A stretch of 64,000 nucleotides of DNA. It comes from Bacteroidales bacterium. GTDB lineage: Bacteria > Bacteroidota > Bacteroidia > Bacteroidales > UBA932. The stretch lies in contig JAFYRK010000108.1 of NCBI GenBank assembly GCA_017559545.1, positions 1-64,000 of the forward strand. The letters run 5' to 3'. The translations under genes and the position numbers were made by a program. This document shows, in pieces, positions 62,760-64,000 of this stretch (its first letter is position 1; each line of letters starts with the position of its first letter). Under the pieces are notes generated by a model. The model was not told the DNA's origin. It saw only the letters and a list, made by a program, of their open reading frames with translations, and ran no database searches.

Positions 62760-64000
62760 ATGATATCAATGAAGAATTTTCTGATGGGAACAATGGCTGC
62801 GGCCTTAATGGTCTCTTGCGCTTCAGACGGCGCGCTTATCGTACCGAAGGATACACTTGAGGAGTGTGTCTACATGGGAGAAAAGACACAGTTTGCAGTG
62901 TGGGCTCCTGATGCTGAGGCAGCTCAGCTCAAGCTCTACAACACAGCTGAAGAGGAAACTCCGTTCAAGACTGTGGACATGATGCTTGGAAAGGACGGTC
63001 TGTGGAAAACGACCGTAAAGGAGGACGTCAAGGGTACTTTCTATACTTTCCAGGTCAAGAAGAACGGCCAGTGGCTTGAGGAGACTGCCGGTATCGCTGC
63101 AAAGGCAGTAGGTGTGAACGGCTGGAGAGGTGCTGTTATCGATTGGAATGAGACAGATCCGGAAGGATGGGCAGAAGATAAGAGTCCGCAGATCGCAAAG
63201 TCAGACATCATCGTCTATGAGATGCACCACAGGGATTTCTCTATCCACCAGACTTCAGGCGTAACCAACAAGGGTAAATATCTCGCTCTTACAGAGGAGG
63301 GAACAAAGAACCCTGACGGCCTCGCAACAGGTATCGACCACCTCAAGGAGATCGGAGTGACTTATATTCAGCTCCTTCCGTCGACAGACTTCATCACAGT
63401 GGACGAGACACACCTTGAGAACAACCAGTATAACTGGGGATATGATCCTTTCAACTACAACGCAGTAGAGGGATCATACTCGACAGACCCATACAACCCT
63501 GTAACACGTATCAAGGAGTTCAAGCAGATGATCCAGGCTCTTCACAAGGCTGGCTTCCGCGTGATCCTCGACGTGGTATACAACCACACTACAGATGCTT
63601 CAAAGACAGGTTTCGAGCGCACAATGCCGGGTTACTTCTACCGTATGCGTGAGGACGGAACATTCTTCGACGGCTCAGGCTGCGGCAATGAGACTGCATC
63701 GGAGCAGGCTATGTTCCAGAAGTACATGCTCGAGTCTCTCGAGTGGTGGATGAAGGAGTACCATATCGACGGCTTCCGTTTCGATCTCATGGCAATCCAC
63801 GACATCGAGACCATGAACCTCATCAGTGAGCGTCTCCACGCTATTGATCCTGAGGTTGTGAGCTATGGTGAGGGTTGGGCGGCACAGGCTCCTGCATACC
63901 CGGCAGAGCAGATAGCTCTCAAGTCGAATACATACATGCTTGACAAGGTAGGAGCATTCAGCGACAATATCCGTGATGCTGTCCGCGGACCTCTCGGCTG
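62760..64000 (+). CDS. pulA: Type I pullulanase lipoprotein, GH13 (3' end outside window)
   Basis: It cleaves alpha-1,6 branches of pullulan and amylopectin. Lipobox MVSC (Cys 20), then an E-set domain (about 30-125, TQFAVWAPDAEAAQLKLY) and the GH13 barrel with YEMHHRDFS. The signature YNWGYDP at 224-230 is diagnostic of type I pullulanase. The catalytic nucleophile is D342 (DGFRFDL) and the acid/base is E371 (SYGEGW). The reading frame is open to the window end, after 413 codons. ATG 62769 is an alternative start. It is the debranching partner of the amylases upstream. Confidence 0.93.
   Translation, partial: MISMKNFLMGTMAAALMVSCASDGALIVPKDTLEECVYMGEKTQFAVWAPDAEAAQLKLYNTAEEETPFKTVDMMLGKDGLWKTTVKEDVKGTFYTFQVKKNGQWLEETAGIAAKAVGVNGWRGAVIDWNETDPEGWAEDKSPQIAKSDIIVYEMHHRDFSIHQTSGVTNKGKYLALTEEGTKNPDGLATGIDHLKEIGVTYIQLLPSTDFITVDETHLENNQYNWGYDPFNYNAVEGSYSTDPYNPVTRIKEFKQMIQALHKAGFRVILDVVYNHTTDASKTGFERTMPGYFYRMREDGTFFDGSGCGNETASEQAMFQKYMLESLEWWMKEYHIDGFRFDLMAIHDIETMNLISERLHAIDPEVVSYGEGWAAQAPAYPAEQIALKSNTYMLDKVGAFSDNIRDAVRGPLG

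Overview
The window is from a member of the Bacteroidales, most like a gut or rumen anaerobe. The evidence is two SusC/SusD pairs with surface glycan-binding lipoproteins, a FeoA-FeoB fusion, RpsP with a long alanine-rich tail, and a succinylase-type diaminopimelate (DAP) cluster. Many genes also carry the Bacteroidetes -7 promoter element TAnnTTTG (-33 TTTG where a partner could be found), with few Shine-Dalgarno sequences. There is no CRISPR array, transposase, phage gene or rRNA.

Layout. 1-162: 3' part of tRNA-Ile(GAT), then tRNA-Ala(TGC), closed by a terminator. 563-2509: secreted GH20 hexosaminidase. 2602-9707: lysine/DAP block: M20 hydrolase (DapE candidate), lysC, dapB, dapA, dapD, aminotransferase (DapC candidate), dapF. 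9710-11327: three small envelope or membrane genes. 11336-12401: rpsP-rimM on the minus strand. 12535-14484: pentapeptide-repeat ion channel plus a methyltransferase-like gene. 14607-14729: tRNA-Leu(GAG) with its own promoter and terminator. 14752-22552: SH3-domain membrane protein, aldose epimerase, feoAB, quinone reductase-like gene, NhaC antiporter, queH. 22549-29131: a minus-strand protease island: an S41 protease, then two copies of a subtilase plus small lipocalin-like lipoprotein unit. 29198-37954: housekeeping genes (RdgB, RecO, U32, polyprenyl synthase, RsgA) and MATE, SGNH and phosphate-ester transport genes. 38153-64000: a large alpha-glucan region: malQ, a LytS/LytT-type two-component pair, an MFS maltodextrin-type transporter, a first sus-like locus (susC, susD, susE-like, two GH13 amylases, a fimbrillin/starch-binding chimera), then a second (susC, susD, a type I pullulanase cut by the window end).

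How it works together. The glucan region forms a full starch pathway. Surface lipoproteins bind and cut starch, two TonB-dependent transporters import oligosaccharides, pullulanase debranches, the MFS carrier crosses the inner membrane and MalQ processes maltodextrins.

The most unusual signals are: palindromic repeats read in frame inside RsgA and FeoB; a 181-bp inverted-repeat element splitting the second susC from susD; two related elements flanked by 18-19 bp direct repeats upstream of lysC and malQ; a starch-binding domain inserted inside the GH13 catalytic domain of one amylase; and the duplicated subtilase/lipocalin unit. All functional calls come from reading motifs; no database search was run.
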